Assembly (NCBI RefSeq): GCF_028751545.1
Contig: NZ_CP071867.1
Coordinates: 682,001-746,000 of the forward strand
Direction: 5' to 3'
DNA length: 64,000 bases
From: Gilliamella sp. B3022
GTDB lineage: Bacteria; Pseudomonadota; Gammaproteobacteria; Enterobacterales; Orbaceae
Shown here: positions 26,553 to 35,131 of the stretch, one piece after another
How the letters are laid out: each line of letters opens with the position of its first letter
How positions within the stretch are numbered: the stretch's first letter is position 1
Notes under the pieces: model-generated
Told to the model about the DNA's origin: nothing
The model's input: the letters and a program-made list of their open reading frames with translations, nothing else
The model's database searches: none
Position numbers and translations under genes: made by a program

Positions 26553-28304
26553 ATGAAAAAATCATTATTACAACTTAATATAGCCACAATTTTGCTTGGT
26601 ATATTAGCGCTATCCCTCCCAACTTTTGCGAGTAATGAAAAAAATTTACCTATTGTTGATAATCATCAATCCAATATCAACCAAATTGCTGATGCCTCTT
26701 TAGTTCAAACTCAATATGGTATGATAAAAGGTCAATTCGATAAAATAAATAACGTTATTGTTTGGACTGGTATACCTTATGCAAAATCACCAGTAGGTCA
26801 ACTTAGATGGAAAAAACCTGTTGATCCTGAATCTTGGAAAGGAGTATTAGATGCAACCCAAGCAAGCAAAATTGCATTCCAACTGAAAGATAATAAAGTT
26901 ATCGGATCAGATGATAGTTTAAATCTCAATATATACCGACCAAATAATAAATCGAATAATTTACCAGTACTGGTTTATATTCACGGGGGAAATAATCAAA
27001 ATGGCAAAGCGGAGGAAATGACAGGGAATACTCTGGTAAATGACATTGAAGGAATTTTTGTCTCAATTAATTACCGTTTAGGACCGTTGGGATTTAATCC
27101 GCTTCCAGCCTTACAAACTGGCGATAAACTCGAAGATTCTGGAAATTATGCACTACTTGACATTGCAAAATCCTTAGATTGGATAAAAGAAAATATAACC
27201 CATTTTGGTGGAGACGCTAATAATATAACTGTATCTGGATTTTCTGCTGGCGGGCGAGATGTAATGGCAATGTTAATCTCACCTATTTTTAAAGGTAAAT
27301 TTCAAAAGGCTATATCTTTTAGTGGTGGCATGACTATCGCAGATAAACAAGATAGCGTAAAAGTATTTGCTAAAGCTATCGCTCCCCTTGTTGTTGAAGA
27401 TAAAATTAAACCAACCCAAGATGAAGCTTATCATTGGTTATTAACCAATAATTCTAATGTAAGAACTTATCTTTATAGTGTATCTTCACAACGACTGGTA
27501 TCACTTATGGGAAATGCTGGAATAAGAATGAGTGTATTTCCACATTTATACAATGATGGATATGTCATTCCTAAAGATGGTTTCAACACTCATGAATATA
27601 ATTCTGTACCACTGATTATGCTCACAGGTACCGGCGAATTTTCATTGTTTGCCCAAACATCACCCTATTTTAGTGATACTTTCAATAATGATTTGCCAAC
27701 AGGAAAAAAGCTTAAAGAATTTAATTTTGCCAATAAATATGGGGGACATTTATATGACCTATTTAATGTAGCAGATTCTGCGCAAAAAATGGCACCCTTT
27801 TATAAGGCCAAAATTTATGGACTAGAAATAGAATTTGGTCAAGACAGCAATAGTGTTGGTTCACACATGGCATTATTTGGAGCTTTTCATGGAGTGTTCC
27901 TACCACTATTGGATGCTGATTCTCAAAATTATGATCGGTTAATTGGTAATGCATATAAAACTCAAGGCGCCAAACAATTAAGCATGACATTAAAAAAATA
28001 CCTTAATAATTTTATTCATTCAGGTGATCCTAATGGAACTGATTTAGTTTATTGGAATAACTGGACTACTGAACATAATAAAGCTAATAATGCTTATTTA
28101 TATATGAATGCAGATAAAGTAAAAGCCATTGCTTATATGGGAGGCAAAAAATTGACTTACAGCGATGTACTTAATGAAATGGATGATGATCAATCAATTA
28201 ATCAAAAAACGAAAAAAGTCATCATATCTGAAGTTTTAAACGGTCGATGGTTTAGTAGTGAGCTTGATCAACGGTATAACAATAAATCATTATGGATTAA
28301 ATAA
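26553..28304 (+). CDS. Exported type-B carboxylesterase
   Basis: A 583-residue alpha/beta-hydrolase of the carboxylesterase/para-nitrobenzyl esterase family with a signal peptide (hydrophobic 8-25, likely cleavage after FAS). The triad can be read as S231 in GFSAGG, E362 in GTGEFS and H446 in GAFHGV. The oxyanion-hole motif YIHGGN lies at 142-147. The family SEDCLxLN signature is present as SDDSLNLN, so the usual cysteine is serine, and I see no cysteine in the whole protein. The ribosome binding site AAAAGGAAAA precedes the ATG. It is a single gene between murQ and the mannose-family PTS. Natural substrates are unknown; plant or dietary esters are possible in a gut bacterium. Confidence 0.88.
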   Translation: MKKSLLQLNIATILLGILALSLPTFASNEKNLPIVDNHQSNINQIADASLVQTQYGMIKGQFDKINNVIVWTGIPYAKSPVGQLRWKKPVDPESWKGVLDATQASKIAFQLKDNKVIGSDDSLNLNIYRPNNKSNNLPVLVYIHGGNNQNGKAEEMTGNTLVNDIEGIFVSINYRLGPLGFNPLPALQTGDKLEDSGNYALLDIAKSLDWIKENITHFGGDANNITVSGFSAGGRDVMAMLISPIFKGKFQKAISFSGGMTIADKQDSVKVFAKAIAPLVVEDKIKPTQDEAYHWLLTNNSNVRTYLYSVSSQRLVSLMGNAGIRMSVFPHLYNDGYVIPKDGFNTHEYNSVPLIMLTGTGEFSLFAQTSPYFSDTFNNDLPTGKKLKEFNFANKYGGHLYDLFNVADSAQKMAPFYKAKIYGLEIEFGQDSNSVGSHMALFGAFHGVFLPLLDADSQNYDRLIGNAYKTQGAKQLSMTLKKYLNNFIHSGDPNGTDLVYWNNWTTEHNKANNAYLYMNADKVKAIAYMGGKKLTYSDVLNEMDDDQSINQKTKKVIISEVLNGRWFSSELDQRYNNKSLWIK

Positions 28305-28319
28305 GTTAAGTAATGCTAT

Positions 28320-28381
28320 GCACAATATGTTCTGTATTATCATTTGATGATCATATATTGTGCTTAATAATGATCATCAAA
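28320..28381 (+). repeat. Two overlapping, mutually exclusive inverted repeats
   Basis: GCACAATAT (28320-28328) pairs with ATATTGTGC (28355-28363). TTTGATGATCA (28343-28353) pairs with TGATCATCAAA (28371-28381). The loop of the first hairpin contains an arm of the second, so both cannot form fully together. The esterase stop lies 16 bp upstream. It may be a terminator region or a conformational switch. Confidence 0.5.
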
Positions 28382-28661
28382 AGTTTACAAATGGATAAAA
28401 TAAAGTTGAGTGACCAACCAATCTGAATGTCCTATGAAAAGCTTTAAGAAATTATCCTAACGTCTAGAAATGCATAATTCTAGGGAATAAAAAATAAAAT
28501 TTTTTATTTTTGACTATTCTATTTTTTTATTTTAACAATATGTTTTTTAGAAATATTATCCATTATCCCTGTCACAGATTTTAACAAATGCTATCATTTA
28601 ATAATAAAATTTATAATATAATAACTATATTCGTTGATGAGATAAATAGGTAATCAGATTG

Positions 28662-28715
28662 ACACTAAAAACTTTTTGCTTTGTTTGCGTAATAAAAAGT
28701 AACATTTTTTAGTGT
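28662..28715 (+). promoter_or_regulatory. Long nested inverted repeat upstream of the mannose-family PTS
   Basis: ACACTAAAAA (28662-28671) pairs with TTTTTAGTGT (28706-28715). Inside it, ACTTTTT (28671-28677) pairs with AAAAAGT (28694-28700). As DNA this could be a dyad operator for a dimeric regulator. As RNA it could be a leader hairpin. It lies 89-142 bp upstream of the first PTS gene. Confidence 0.45.
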
Positions 28716-28803
28716 AGAAAATAACTGAGTTAGTCATAATTTTTAAAAATATTTTATAACACATTTATATTATTCAATAATATAAAAATCCGGAGGAAAT
28801 TAT

Positions 28804-29778
28804 ATGGTAGGAATTATCCTAGCTACTCATGGGGAGTTTGCTGAAGGTATTCTACAATCAGGATCGATGATCTTTGGAGAGCAGGAAAATGTGAAAGCCA
28901 TTACCTTGCATCCTAGTGATAGTCCAGAAAGTTTAAAAGAACGAATGCAGGAAGCAATCGCAACATTTGACAATCAAGATGAAGTATTATTCCTGGTAGA
29001 TTTATGGGGAGGTACACCTTTTAATCAGGCTAATAATTTATGTGGTGAACACAGTAATTGGGCGATCGTCGCAGGTTTAAATCTTCCAATGCTTATCGAA
29101 GCTTATTCTTCACGTTTTTCAATAGAGAGCGCCAAAGAAATTGCTGCAGCAATTATTGATCCTGCAAGAGAAGGTGTCAAAGCAACTGTTGAGGCACCAA
29201 ATCAAAGCAAATCAGCAACGCAAGTATCTAACACAATACCTGAAGGAACGGTACTTGGTGATGGTAAAATGAAAATTGTCTTAGCGAGAGTTGATTCACG
29301 ATTATTACATGGACAAGTTGCCACTGCTTGGACTAAATCAACCAATCCTAATCGTATAATTGTGGTTTCAGATTCCGTAGCGAAAGATGAACTAAGAAAA
29401 AAACTTATTCAAGAAGCTGCACCTCCTGGCGTTAAAGCCAATGTTGTGCCAATTAAAAAAATTATTGAAGTATCGCACGATCCTCGATTTGGCAATACTA
29501 AAGCCTTACTCTTATTTGAAAATCCTCAAGATGTTTTACGTGCGATAGAAGGTGGCGTCGATATTAATGTTGTTAATATTGGTTCAATGGCACATTCTGT
29601 AGGTAAAGTCATGGTTAATAAAGTACTTTCTATGAATGCTGATGATGTTGATGCTTTTGAAAAATTGAAAGCTAAAAACGTTAAATTTGATGTTCGCAAA
29701 GTACCAAATGATTCCAATAGTAATATGGATGATTTATTGAAAAAAGCAAAAGAAGAGTTGGCTGAACAAAAAGATTAG
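28804..29778 (+). CDS. manX: PTS mannose-family EIIAB component
   Basis: Phosphoryl carrier of a mannose-family permease, in the cytoplasm. The EIIA domain (1-125) has phospho-histidine H9 in ILATHGEF, and the EIIB domain (about 156-320) has H169 in DSRLLHGQVATAW. A 25-residue Ala/Ser/Gln-rich linker joins them, as in E. coli ManX. It is the first gene of a IIAB-IIC-IID-DUF956 operon, preceded by a strong ribosome binding site and a repeat-rich leader. The family transports mannose, glucose, glucosamine or related hexoses; specificity is not visible here. Confidence 0.93.
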   Translation: MVGIILATHGEFAEGILQSGSMIFGEQENVKAITLHPSDSPESLKERMQEAIATFDNQDEVLFLVDLWGGTPFNQANNLCGEHSNWAIVAGLNLPMLIEAYSSRFSIESAKEIAAAIIDPAREGVKATVEAPNQSKSATQVSNTIPEGTVLGDGKMKIVLARVDSRLLHGQVATAWTKSTNPNRIIVVSDSVAKDELRKKLIQEAAPPGVKANVVPIKKIIEVSHDPRFGNTKALLLFENPQDVLRAIEGGVDINVVNIGSMAHSVGKVMVNKVLSMNADDVDAFEKLKAKNVKFDVRKVPNDSNSNMDDLLKKAKEELAEQKD

Positions 29779-29801
29779 TTTTATTTACGAGGTTATACAT
29801 T

Positions 29802-30602
29802 ATGACATTATCAATCATTGCTATCATATTAGTGATAGCTGTTGCCTTTCTAGCCGGTATAGAAGGTATTTTAGATCAATTCCAATTCCACCAGCCGCTT
29901 GTTGCATGTTCTTTAATTGGACTTGTGACCGGAAATTTAGAAGCGGGCGTAGTATTAGGTGGATCACTACAAATGATTGCGTTAGGTTGGGCAAATATTG
30001 GGGCAGCAGTAGCGCCTGATGCCGCACTAGCCGCCGTTGCATCATCGATTATTTTAGTTTTAGGTGGACAAGGTATTGCTGGTGTATCAACAGCAATTGC
30101 GGTAGCGATTCCACTTGCGGTTGCTGGATTATTTTTAACCATGATTGTACGAACTATCGCTGTTCCATTAGTTCATATGATGGATGCCGCAGCAGAAGAA
30201 GGCAATATTCGTAAAATCGAATGGTTGCAAGTTTTAGGCATCTGCTTACAAGGTCTACGAATTGCCATTCCAGCAGCAGCGTTACTATTCATTCCAGCAG
30301 AAACGGTAAAAGAAGCGTTAAATGCAATGCCTGAATGGTTAACAACTGGTATGGCTATTGGTGGTGGTATGGTTGTTGCAGTAGGTTATGCAATGGTAAT
30401 AAACATGATGGCAAACCGTGAAGTATGGCCGTTTTTCATTATTGGCTTTGTGGTTGCCGCTCTATCCCAATTAACATTAATTGCCCTTGGTGCGTTAGGA
30501 ATCGCATTAGCACTGATATATCTCAGTCTTTCAGAACGTGGCAATTCATCGAATGGCGGTAGTAAAGGTGATCCGCTTGATGATATTTTGAATGATTACT
30601 AG
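29802..30602 (+). CDS. manY: PTS mannose-family EIIC component
   Basis: A 266-residue integral membrane protein that forms the sugar channel with EIID. It has about eight hydrophobic segments. The family signature GGSLQMIALGWANIGAAVAPDAALA (about 52-76) is present, as is IDQ-type FLAGIEGILDQFQFHQPLV near the start. The C-terminal tail is short and charged (GSKGDPLDDILNDY). It lies 23 bp after the EIIAB gene and 16 bp before EIID. Length equals E. coli ManY, so the component appears intact. Confidence 0.94.
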   Translation: MTLSIIAIILVIAVAFLAGIEGILDQFQFHQPLVACSLIGLVTGNLEAGVVLGGSLQMIALGWANIGAAVAPDAALAAVASSIILVLGGQGIAGVSTAIAVAIPLAVAGLFLTMIVRTIAVPLVHMMDAAAEEGNIRKIEWLQVLGICLQGLRIAIPAAALLFIPAETVKEALNAMPEWLTTGMAIGGGMVVAVGYAMVINMMANREVWPFFIIGFVVAALSQLTLIALGALGIALALIYLSLSERGNSSNGGSKGDPLDDILNDY

Positions 30603-30618
30603 AAACTTGGAGAAGAAA

Positions 30619-31530
30619 ATGACAGATAGAATTCAATTAAGTAAAAAAGATCGTTTAGCAGTCGCTTGGCGTTCAACTTTCCTTCAAGGTTCTTGGAACT
30701 ATGAACGTATGCAAAATGGTGGTTGGGTTTATTCTATGATTCCTGCCATCAAAAAATTATATACCACAAAAGAAGACCGTTCAGCAGCGTTAAAACGTCA
30801 TTTAGAGTTTTTCAATACACATCCATATTTAGCATCACCCGTTTTAGGTGTAACACTTGCTTTAGAAGAAGAGCGCGCTAACGGTGCCGCAGTTGATGAT
30901 GTTGCAATTCAAGGGGTAAAAGTTGGGATGATGGGTCCTTTAGCGGGGGTGGGTGATCCAGTGTTTTGGTTTACCGTACGACCAATGCTAGGTGCTCTTG
31001 GTGCTTCATTAGCGCTTAGTGGTAATATTATGGGCCCTATTTTATTCTTTTTACTATGGAATATTATACGTTGGGGTTTTATGTGGTATACGCAAGAATT
31101 TGGTTATCGTACTGGATCGAAAATCACAGATAACCTATCAGGTGGTTTACTACAAAAAATTACTAAAGGTGCATCTATACTAGGAATGTTTGTGCTTGCT
31201 GCTTTGGTACAAAGGTGGGTATCAATAAAATTTCAACCCGTTGTATCAACAGTTAAACTAGACAATGGGGCATTCATTGACTGGGATTCGCTTCCAGCTG
31301 GCGCTCAAGGTATCCAACAAGCATTACAACAAATGCAAAGTGGATTATCACTAACCCAAGAAAAAGTCACCACATTACAAAATAACTTAGATCAATTAAT
31401 ACCAGGGCTTGTTCCGCTACTTTTAACGTTTTTCTGTATGTGGTTATTACGTAAAAAAGTATCGCCAATCATTATCATTGTTGGATTATTTTTAGTAGGT
31501 ATTGCTGGTCATTTAGTTGGTCTTTTATAA
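30619..31530 (+). CDS. manZ: PTS mannose-family EIID component
   Basis: A 303-residue membrane protein, partner of EIIC in sugar transport. The start at 30619 (MTDRIQLSKKDR) is preceded by a GGAGA ribosome binding site and removes nine residues from a longer frame opening within the EIIC gene. Family features are the QGSWNYERMQNGGWVYSMIPAIKKLY segment, the NTHPYLASPVLGVTLALEEE region, VGMMGPLAGVGDPVFWFTVRP and C-terminal membrane helices. About 120 bp later comes a strong hairpin, then the DUF956 gene. Confidence 0.94.
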   Translation: MTDRIQLSKKDRLAVAWRSTFLQGSWNYERMQNGGWVYSMIPAIKKLYTTKEDRSAALKRHLEFFNTHPYLASPVLGVTLALEEERANGAAVDDVAIQGVKVGMMGPLAGVGDPVFWFTVRPMLGALGASLALSGNIMGPILFFLLWNIIRWGFMWYTQEFGYRTGSKITDNLSGGLLQKITKGASILGMFVLAALVQRWVSIKFQPVVSTVKLDNGAFIDWDSLPAGAQGIQQALQQMQSGLSLTQEKVTTLQNNLDQLIPGLVPLLLTFFCMWLLRKKVSPIIIIVGLFLVGIAGHLVGLL

Positions 31531-31607
31531 ACCAGTATTTTTGTAAAGAGGTTTTAGGAAAGCATAATGTTACAGTATGAAATTTTGCTTTCTGTCAAAC
31601 AATAATT

Positions 31608-31658
31608 ATCCTTTTCATTACACAATGTGACAAACAACACGATGTGTATGAAAAGGAT
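31608..31658 (+). terminator. Intercistronic hairpin between manZ and the DUF956 gene
   Basis: ATCCTTTTCAT plus ACACA (31608-31624, one bulged T) pairs with TGTGTATGAAAAGGAT (31643-31658) around an 18-nt loop. No T tract follows, so it is more likely a processing or mRNA-stability element than a full terminator. It lies 39-90 bp before the DUF956 start. Confidence 0.55.
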
Positions 31659-31697
31659 AGCATTATCAATTCAACCTTAACTATGGATAGGTAATAG

Positions 31698-32072
31698 ATG
31701 GTTCAATCTTTGAATACAAAAATTGATTTGACTGTAAAAGCAACCGCTTTTACTGGTTTATCTGAATATGGCAATATTATGATTGGTGATAAAGCATTTG
31801 AATTTTATCATCGGCATGACCCTCGCAAATATATCCAAATTCCTTGGGATGAAGTGGACTATGTCATTGCATCAGTATTATTTGGTGGCAGATGGATTCC
31901 ACGTTATTCAATTCAAACAAAAAAAAATGGTACTTTCACTTTTGCCTCTGAAAATCCTAAAAAAACATTAAAAGCGATTCGCGTTTATATAGATGGTCAA
32001 AAAATGGTGAGATCTTTAGGCTTTTTTGATGTTTTAAAACGAGCTTTTATTTGTAAAAAAAATAAAAAATAG
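31698..32072 (+). CDS. manO: DUF956 family protein, ManO-like
   Basis: A 124-residue cytosolic protein matching the DUF956 family, encoded as the fourth gene of mannose-type PTS operons (manLMNO of Firmicutes), where it is thought to modulate operon expression. The recognisable core is AFTGLSEYGNIMIGDKAFEFYH, then IPWDEVDYVIASVLFGGRWIPRY and the basic C-terminus. It has no helix-turn-helix or membrane segment. It follows manZ after 167 bp that contain a hairpin. E. coli manXYZ lacks this gene, so the operon layout resembles Gram-positive systems, although the fused EIIAB is shared. Confidence 0.82.
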   Translation: MVQSLNTKIDLTVKATAFTGLSEYGNIMIGDKAFEFYHRHDPRKYIQIPWDEVDYVIASVLFGGRWIPRYSIQTKKNGTFTFASENPKKTLKAIRVYIDGQKMVRSLGFFDVLKRAFICKKNKK

Positions 32073-32200
32073 CAGCGATATCTAAATATAAGAACGTAAT
32101 AGATTCTAAAAAATAAAATATCGTCAGTATTATTTTTATTCATTCATGACTAAATAAGTTTAAAGCAAGCAATATCACGCCAAGCATCAACAAACAGCCA

Positions 32201-32228
32201 TTGCACTTTTTTCCAGAAAGAGTATAAT
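32201..32228 (+). promoter_or_regulatory. Sigma-70 promoter of the rpsP operon
   Basis: TTGCAC (32201-32206) and a perfect TATAAT (32223-32228) are separated by 16 bp. They lie 66 bp upstream of the rpsP start and point toward it. The leader between them and rpsP ends in a good AAGAGGA ribosome binding site. Confidence 0.75.
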
Positions 32229-32293
32229 TTCGGGGCTTTGATTTTGTCCATGTTGGGCAAAAGAAAGATTATTTTTTAATTTAAGAGGATGTT

Positions 32294-32542
32294 ATGGTAA
32301 CTATTCGTTTAGCTCGTGGTGGCTCTAAAAAGCGCCCTTTTTATCAAGTAGTTGTCACTGATAGCCGTAACCCACGTGATGGTCGTTTTATTGAACGCGT
32401 TGGCTTTTTTAATCCAATTGCACAAGGTAAAGCAGAAGAATTACGTTTAGATCTTGATCGCGTAAATCATTGGGTTGGTTTAGGTGCAACAGTTTCTGAT
32501 CGTGTGAATGCATTGATCAAACAAGCACAAAAAGCTGCTTAA
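32294..32542 (+). CDS. rpsP: 30S ribosomal protein S16
   Basis: Small-subunit assembly protein of 82 residues. The start [21 protein letters not shown] and the [14 protein letters not shown]-like segment are diagnostic of S16. It opens the conserved rpsP-rimM-trmD-rplS operon with rimM 23 bp downstream. The length equals E. coli S16. Transcription probably starts at the TTGCAC/TATAAT promoter upstream. Confidence 0.98.
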   Translation: MVTIRLARGGSKKRPFYQVVVTDSRNPRDGRFIERVGFFNPIAQGKAEELRLDLDRVNHWVGLGATVSDRVNALIKQAQKAA

Positions 32543-32565
32543 TTAAGTAATAAATAGTAACTGTA

Positions 32566-33096
32566 ATGATGAATACTGAGAATCTGATCGTTGTAGGTAA
32601 ACTTGGTTCTAGCTACGGCATTCGTGGTTGGCTCAGAATTTTTTCGTTTACAGAATTTCCAGATAGTATTTTCGATTACACACCTTGGTATATCCAGCGT
32701 GCTGGTAAATGGCAAGAGGTAATCGTAGAAAGCTTCAAACCCCATAATCAGGATATGATTGTAAAACTCAAAGGCGTTGACGATCGTGATCAAGCCAATG
32801 CATTAACTAATTTTGAAGTATTTGTTGATGCTGAAAAATTTCCAGAGCTTAACAATGGTGATTTTTATTGGAAGGATTTGATTGGCTGTCGAGTAAAAAC
32901 AGTTAACGGTTATGATTTGGGTCAGGTGACTGACTTAATGGAAACTGGTTCGAATGATGTGTTGGTTGTTAAAGCAAATCTAAAAGATGCATTTGGAGCA
33001 ACAGAACGTTTAATTCCATTTGTGGATGATCAATTTATAAAACAAGTTGATTTAACAGCAAAAGTGATTGTGGTCGATTGGGATCCTGCTTTTTAA
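32566..33096 (+). CDS. rimM: Ribosome maturation factor RimM
   Basis: Binds S19 and helps assemble the 30S head. The 176 residues contain the N-terminal RimM beta-barrel ([22 protein letters not shown]) and the C-terminal PRC barrel (about 95-175), including [11 protein letters not shown] and the [15 protein letters not shown] motif. Two adjacent ATG codons open the frame, so the start may be one codon later. It is second in the rpsP operon, 16 bp before trmD. Length fits enterobacterial RimM. Confidence 0.97.
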   Translation: MMNTENLIVVGKLGSSYGIRGWLRIFSFTEFPDSIFDYTPWYIQRAGKWQEVIVESFKPHNQDMIVKLKGVDDRDQANALTNFEVFVDAEKFPELNNGDFYWKDLIGCRVKTVNGYDLGQVTDLMETGSNDVLVVKANLKDAFGATERLIPFVDDQFIKQVDLTAKVIVVDWDPAF

Positions 33097-33112
33097 TTGG
33101 TAAGGTAAGAAT

Positions 33113-33865
33113 ATGTGGATTGGCGTTATTAGCCTTTTTCCTGAAATGTTCCAAGCAATTACCTGTTATGGTGTGACTGGTCGAGCCGTAAAAAACGGAC
33201 TGTTAACAGTAGAATATTGGAACCCGCGCGATTTTGCGTATGATAAGCATAAGACTGTCGATGATAGACCTTATGGCGGTGGTCCCGGCATGTTAATGAT
33301 GGTACAACCACTTCGCGATGCAATTCATGCTGCAAAAACAGTAGCTGGTAACGATACAAAAGTAATCTATCTCTCCCCACAAGGGCGCAAATTAAACCAA
33401 CAAGGTGTTGGCGAGTTATCGCAATATCAAAAAATGATTTTGATTTGTGGTCGATATGAAGGTATAGATGAACGTGTTATCCAAACCGAAATTGATGAAG
33501 AATGGTCAATTGGAGATTACGTGTTAAGTGGCGGTGAATTACCAGCGATGACGATGATTGATGCATTAGCAAGATTTATTCCTGGTGTATTAAATCACGA
33601 ATCATCAGCAGAAGAAGACTCTTTTGCTAACGGGTTACTCGATTGTCCACACTATACCAGGCCTGAGGTGTTAGATGGAATGGCGGTGCCCGACGTGTTA
33701 ATGTCTGGTCACCATGAAGCGATTCGTCGCTGGCGATTAAAACAATCACTGGGACGAACTTGGTTGAGAAGAGAAGATCTTCTTAAAAATCTAGCTCTGA
33801 CTGATGAAGAGCAACGTTTACTCACTGAATTCCAACGTGAATATCGTGATGAACCGAGCCGTTGA
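33113..33865 (+). CDS. trmD: tRNA (guanine-N1)-methyltransferase TrmD
   Basis: Methylates G37 of tRNAs reading CUN, CCN and CGG codons, which prevents +1 frameshifting. The 250-residue SPOUT-class protein shows [11 protein letters not shown] at the start, [14 protein letters not shown], the knotted S-adenosylmethionine site ([13 protein letters not shown] and [14 protein letters not shown]), and the C-terminal [10 protein letters not shown] region. All match E. coli TrmD closely in order and length. It lies between rimM and rplS in the conserved operon. Confidence 0.98.
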   Translation: MWIGVISLFPEMFQAITCYGVTGRAVKNGLLTVEYWNPRDFAYDKHKTVDDRPYGGGPGMLMMVQPLRDAIHAAKTVAGNDTKVIYLSPQGRKLNQQGVGELSQYQKMILICGRYEGIDERVIQTEIDEEWSIGDYVLSGGELPAMTMIDALARFIPGVLNHESSAEEDSFANGLLDCPHYTRPEVLDGMAVPDVLMSGHHEAIRRWRLKQSLGRTWLRREDLLKNLALTDEEQRLLTEFQREYRDEPSR

Positions 33866-33896
33866 TATTTCAGTATAACTAGTAAGAGACAAAATT

Positions 33897-34247
33897 ATGA
33901 AAAATGCAATTATTCAGCAATTAGAACAAGAACAAATGAAAAAAGACATCCCGTCTTTTCGTCCGGGTGATACGGTTGAAGTAAAAGTATGGGTTGTTGA
34001 AGGTAACAAAAAACGTCTTCAAGCTTATGAAGGTGTTGTTGTAGCAATTCGTAATCGTGGTTTACATTCTGCATTTACAGTACGTAAAATTTCGAATGGC
34101 GAAGGTGTTGAACGAGTATTCCAAACTCACTCACCAATTGTTGATTCAATTACTGTGAAACGTCGTGGTCAAGTACGTCAAGCTAAACTTTACTACTTAC
34201 GCGAACTTCGTGGTAAAGCAGCGCGTATCAAAGAACGCCTTAACTAA
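33897..34247 (+). CDS. rplS: 50S ribosomal protein L19
   Basis: Large-subunit protein at the 30S-50S interface, 116 residues. The [19 protein letters not shown] start and the [17 protein letters not shown] core are characteristic. The C-terminal [17 protein letters not shown] helix is complete. Last gene of rpsP-rimM-trmD-rplS, 31 bp after trmD, and followed by a rho-independent terminator. Confidence 0.98.
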   Translation: MKNAIIQQLEQEQMKKDIPSFRPGDTVEVKVWVVEGNKKRLQAYEGVVVAIRNRGLHSAFTVRKISNGEGVERVFQTHSPIVDSITVKRRGQVRQAKLYYLRELRGKAARIKERLN

Positions 34248-34298
34248 TTCAAATTGGTTAATATTTGATAAACTAATTAAATATATCCAATTAAATAT

Positions 34299-34323
34299 GG
34301 TCACCTTTATGGTGACCGTTTTT
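34299..34323 (+). terminator. Rho-independent terminator of the rpsP operon
   Basis: GGTCACC (34299-34305) pairs with GGTGACC (34311-34317) over a 5-nt TTTAT loop and is followed by GTTTTT. It lies 52 bp after the rplS stop. Confidence 0.92.
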
Positions 34324-34403
34324 ATGTATATAGTAAAAGTTCATTCCCGCCAACAATCGTTGACAAAATTCAAGCAATATCTAGATTAAATAAAGGTAAC
34401 ATT

Positions 34404-35006
34404 ATGGATAACTATCTTGTTGCGATTCTTGCTACCACAACCAAGTTATTCGCATTAATGACACCACCAGCAGTGCTAAGTGCATTCTTAAGTGGTACTA
34501 AACAATATGATGAACCACAACGCCGAAAAACTGCACTTAAAACATCTTGTGCTGTATTTATAATTGGTATTGTATTGTTCTTTTTTGGAAATACTATGTT
34601 TAGTGTTTTCGGTTTTACTCTCGATGCATTTCGTATCGGTTCTGGCGCGTTACTGTTTATTACTGCTGTGACACTAATGAATGACTCTCCAGATAAAAAT
34701 AAAATTAACAGTAATGAAGATATTAGTGTTGTACCGCTTGCAATTCCTCTTTGCATGGGCCCTGCTTCTATCGGTACAATTATTGTTATGGGAACAAGCT
34801 CAGTGGGTTTTGCCGCCAATATGATAGGTGCGGTTTCATTGTTTATTGCTTCCTCGGGCATTTATGCCATGCTTTTATGTGCAAAAAGTATTGCAAAAGT
34901 ATTAAAAAATACAGGTATTGCCATTTTATCAAAATTAACCGGACTACTAATATCAGCAATTGCTGCACAAGTAGTTTTTTCTGGCATAACGGCTTTTATA
35001 AAATAG
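34404..35006 (+). CDS. MarC-family inner-membrane protein
   Basis: A 200-residue integral membrane protein of the MarC/YhgN/UPF0056 family with six hydrophobic segments. Family hallmarks are the TPPAVLSAFLSGTK loop near 20-33, the FRIGSGALLFITAVTLM segment with the central glycine motif, and the PLAIPLCMGPASIGTIIVMG motif (about 112-131). The biochemical role of the family is not established, and the old multiple-antibiotic-resistance link was not confirmed. The gene is monocistronic downstream of the rpsP operon terminator and convergent with the APC permease. Confidence 0.87.
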   Translation: MDNYLVAILATTTKLFALMTPPAVLSAFLSGTKQYDEPQRRKTALKTSCAVFIIGIVLFFFGNTMFSVFGFTLDAFRIGSGALLFITAVTLMNDSPDKNKINSNEDISVVPLAIPLCMGPASIGTIIVMGTSSVGFAANMIGAVSLFIASSGIYAMLLCAKSIAKVLKNTGIAILSKLTGLLISAIAAQVVFSGITAFIK

Positions 35007-35025
35007 CTAACCTATATTGATAAAT

Positions 35026-35057
35026 TTGTTACGTTATTACGTAAAATAACGTAACAA
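35026..35057. terminator. Hairpin between the MarC-like gene and the convergent permease gene
   Basis: TTGTTACGTTATT (35026-35038) pairs perfectly with AATAACGTAACAA (35045-35057) over a 6-nt loop. It lies 19 bp after the MarC-like stop. T tracts are short on both sides (TTAAATT on plus; AAATT read as AATTT on minus), so it is probably a weak bidirectional terminator. Confidence 0.6.
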
Positions 35058-35131
35058 TTAAATTCACTATTTCATCTAAGATTAAATTATGAGCATTTCT
35101 ATACTAATTGAGTATAAATAATCTTAATGAT

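Larger units (their letters stand above)
28305..28803. other. 499-bp leader region of the mannose-family PTS operon
   Basis: No gene. It holds several inverted repeats: overlapping hairpins at 28320-28363 and 28343-28381, a short one at 28464-28483, an A/T palindrome at 28490-28511, and a long nested repeat at 28662-28715. A strong ribosome binding site CGGAGGA precedes the first PTS gene. I could not assign a -24/-12 or a clear sigma-70 promoter. Confidence 0.5.

Noticed and set aside
28660-28680. Possible sigma-54 promoter for the mannose-family PTS (TTGACAC...TTTTTGC)
   Set aside because: The invariant GG is GA and the spacing to GC is 17 rather than 12, so it does not fit a -24/-12 element.
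30592-30618. Upstream ATG for manZ inside the EIIC gene
   Set aside because: The ATG at 30619 has a GGAGA site and gives the conserved N-terminus; the extra nine residues are not family-like.
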